Origin: Spirogloea muscicola
Taxonomy: Eukaryota; Streptophyta; Zygnematophyceae; Spirogloeales; Spirogloeaceae
Reading direction: 5' to 3'
Assembly (NCBI GenBank): GCA_009602725.1
Contig: WELB01000036.1
Coordinates: 292,990 to 310,680, forward strand
Length of the DNA stretch: 17,691 nt
A program made the translations under genes and the position numbers. Shown here piece by piece: positions 17,301 to 17,691 of this stretch (positions are counted from its first letter, which is position 1; each line of letters begins with the position of its first letter). A model generated the notes under the pieces. It ran no database searches, had not been told where the DNA came from, and was given only the letters and a program-made list of their open reading frames with translations.

Positions 17301-17691
17301 GCGGAGGTCCAGGCGCGAAGGATGGCGGCGGCGTGCGCGTTGTCAAGCGTGGAGGCGAGGCCGAGGGGCTGGAAGGCGCCGTCGCCCGCCGGGAAGACCA
17401 CGTCCGGCGGCGCGCTGGGGCTTCCCGCATTGTACACGACTTGCCCTGCGGCGACAGCGACGGCGGCCCAGCCGCTGTCAGCTCCTGCGCGGCGGGCAGG
17501 GCGCCGCATTTCCCGGCGCGCTTGCCGCTGGAGGAGGCGGGGGGGCTCTGGGCTCTCGCACATCGCAGGCGCTCCTGGCACAGCGGCACGACGAGCGTGA
17601 AGCGGTCCGTCGGCGCGTCCGGCGCCGGCCCGCCACGCCGCACGTCCTCCACCTGCGCCGCGCGCGGCGTGAGCGGCTCAGCGCAGCGGCC
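14377..17691 (-). CDS. BRE: BRE/BRCC45 (BABAM2) homologue, BRISC/BRCA1-A complex scaffold; N-terminus outside window
   Basis: Minus-strand exons: 17691-17562 (partial), 17445-17262, 17121-17007, 16933-16878, 16769-16709, 16571-16400, 16007-15962, 15857-15809, 15674-15585, 15324-15271, 15072-15007, 14803-14709, 14446-14377. Recognisable segments against animal/plant BRE: DRFTLVVPLCQERLR joined to WQVVYNAGSPSAPPDVVF; ILRAWTSADASLLLRLVL; MYVQHQRRLVEAVTDPRVKF; CLIEYLPAAQQQLQAQ; VEVRRSFIAALPRVFGRPLE; FTFLIHISLPTQFPKLPPAL; TLQSSQHFDSTGKP; LPWSPRWDVQEMVRR. These are the tandem UEV/RWD-like folds that bind ubiquitin-pathway partners and hold the K63-specific deubiquitinase BRCC36 with its Abraxas-type subunit. 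Exons 4 and 5 and the 16400/16007 junction are less certain. The 5' end lies beyond 17691. Confidence 0.87.
14845..14860 (+). repeat. Short CA-rich tract in a BRE intron
   Basis: acacaacacacacacaaa-like simple sequence in the intron between BRE exons 15072-15007 and 14803-14709. No function is apparent. Confidence 0.5.
15858..15961 (-). other. Predicted GC-AG intron in BRE
   Basis: The minus-strand donor is gcaagt and the acceptor gtgcag. Only this phase-2 junction rebuilds DMCLIEYLP, matching the plant-type segment with a Met-Cys before the conserved EYLP. The nearest GT donor, three bases on, puts the next exon out of frame. GCAAGT is the usual donor of GC-AG introns. Confidence 0.65.

Noticed and set aside
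16981-17652. Single 223-aa minus-strand open frame
   Set aside because: It reads straight through two predicted BRE introns; only its first part is the BRE frame. The spliced model gives clear BRE similarity, while the read-through protein is low-complexity after the donor at 17561.
1-17691. CRISPR array, tRNA, rRNA, prokaryotic operon or defence system
   Set aside because: No regularly spaced exact repeats, cloverleaf, rRNA-like sequence or Shine-Dalgarno-led gene strings were seen; gene structure is eukaryotic throughout.

Overview
The window is eukaryotic nuclear DNA, most likely from a green alga; a trebouxiophyte-like chlorophyte is my best guess. The host genes have many short exons with GT-AG introns of roughly 70-400 bp. 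One encodes a transit-peptide-bearing chloroplast protein whose relatives are plant/algal. There is no bacterial operon structure, rRNA, tRNA or CRISPR array that I can see. All exon models were built by hand from reading frame, splice signals and remembered family sequences; no database search was run.

Left part (1-5956): a retroelement graveyard. It holds one apparently intact non-LTR retrotransposon (ATG 2309 to stop 5578, 1089 aa). Its architecture is R2-like: N-terminal C2HC finger, reverse transcriptase with YADD, CxC..HxxxC knuckle, and a restriction-like endonuclease. At least five broken 3'-end fragments of related elements surround it in both orientations (1-140 minus, 160-430 plus, 720-905 minus, 1040-1845 minus, 1846-2239 minus). 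A sixth, 195-bp copy of its own 3' end (5762-5956) lies just downstream. The two matching 3' ends fix the element terminus at the sequence cagcagccgc.

Centre (6075-8847, plus): a ten-exon gene for a 384-aa plastid-targeted membrane protein of the FtsH/M41-like group that lacks the AAA ATPase (resembles plant VIR3). It has two membrane spans and an intact HEAAH zinc site. Its start codon is only 118 bp from the retroelement fragment. A 1.3-1.5 kb intergenic stretch follows, with a degenerate repeat array (about 9394-9990) whose 20-bp core also occurs at 446-464.

Right part: a nine-exon gene (10335-13883, plus) for a 533-aa class 3 aldehyde dehydrogenase with both catalytic residues and a C-terminal membrane anchor. 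Convergent with it, running from beyond the right edge down to 14377 (minus), is a multi-exon BRE/BRCC45 (BABAM2) homologue, the scaffold of BRISC/BRCA1-A-type deubiquitinase complexes. Its N-terminus lies outside the window. One of its introns appears to be GC-AG.

The three host genes have no evident shared pathway; they look like ordinary neighbours. The most unusual material is the retroelement cluster and its contact with the VIR3-like promoter, not a new multi-gene system.
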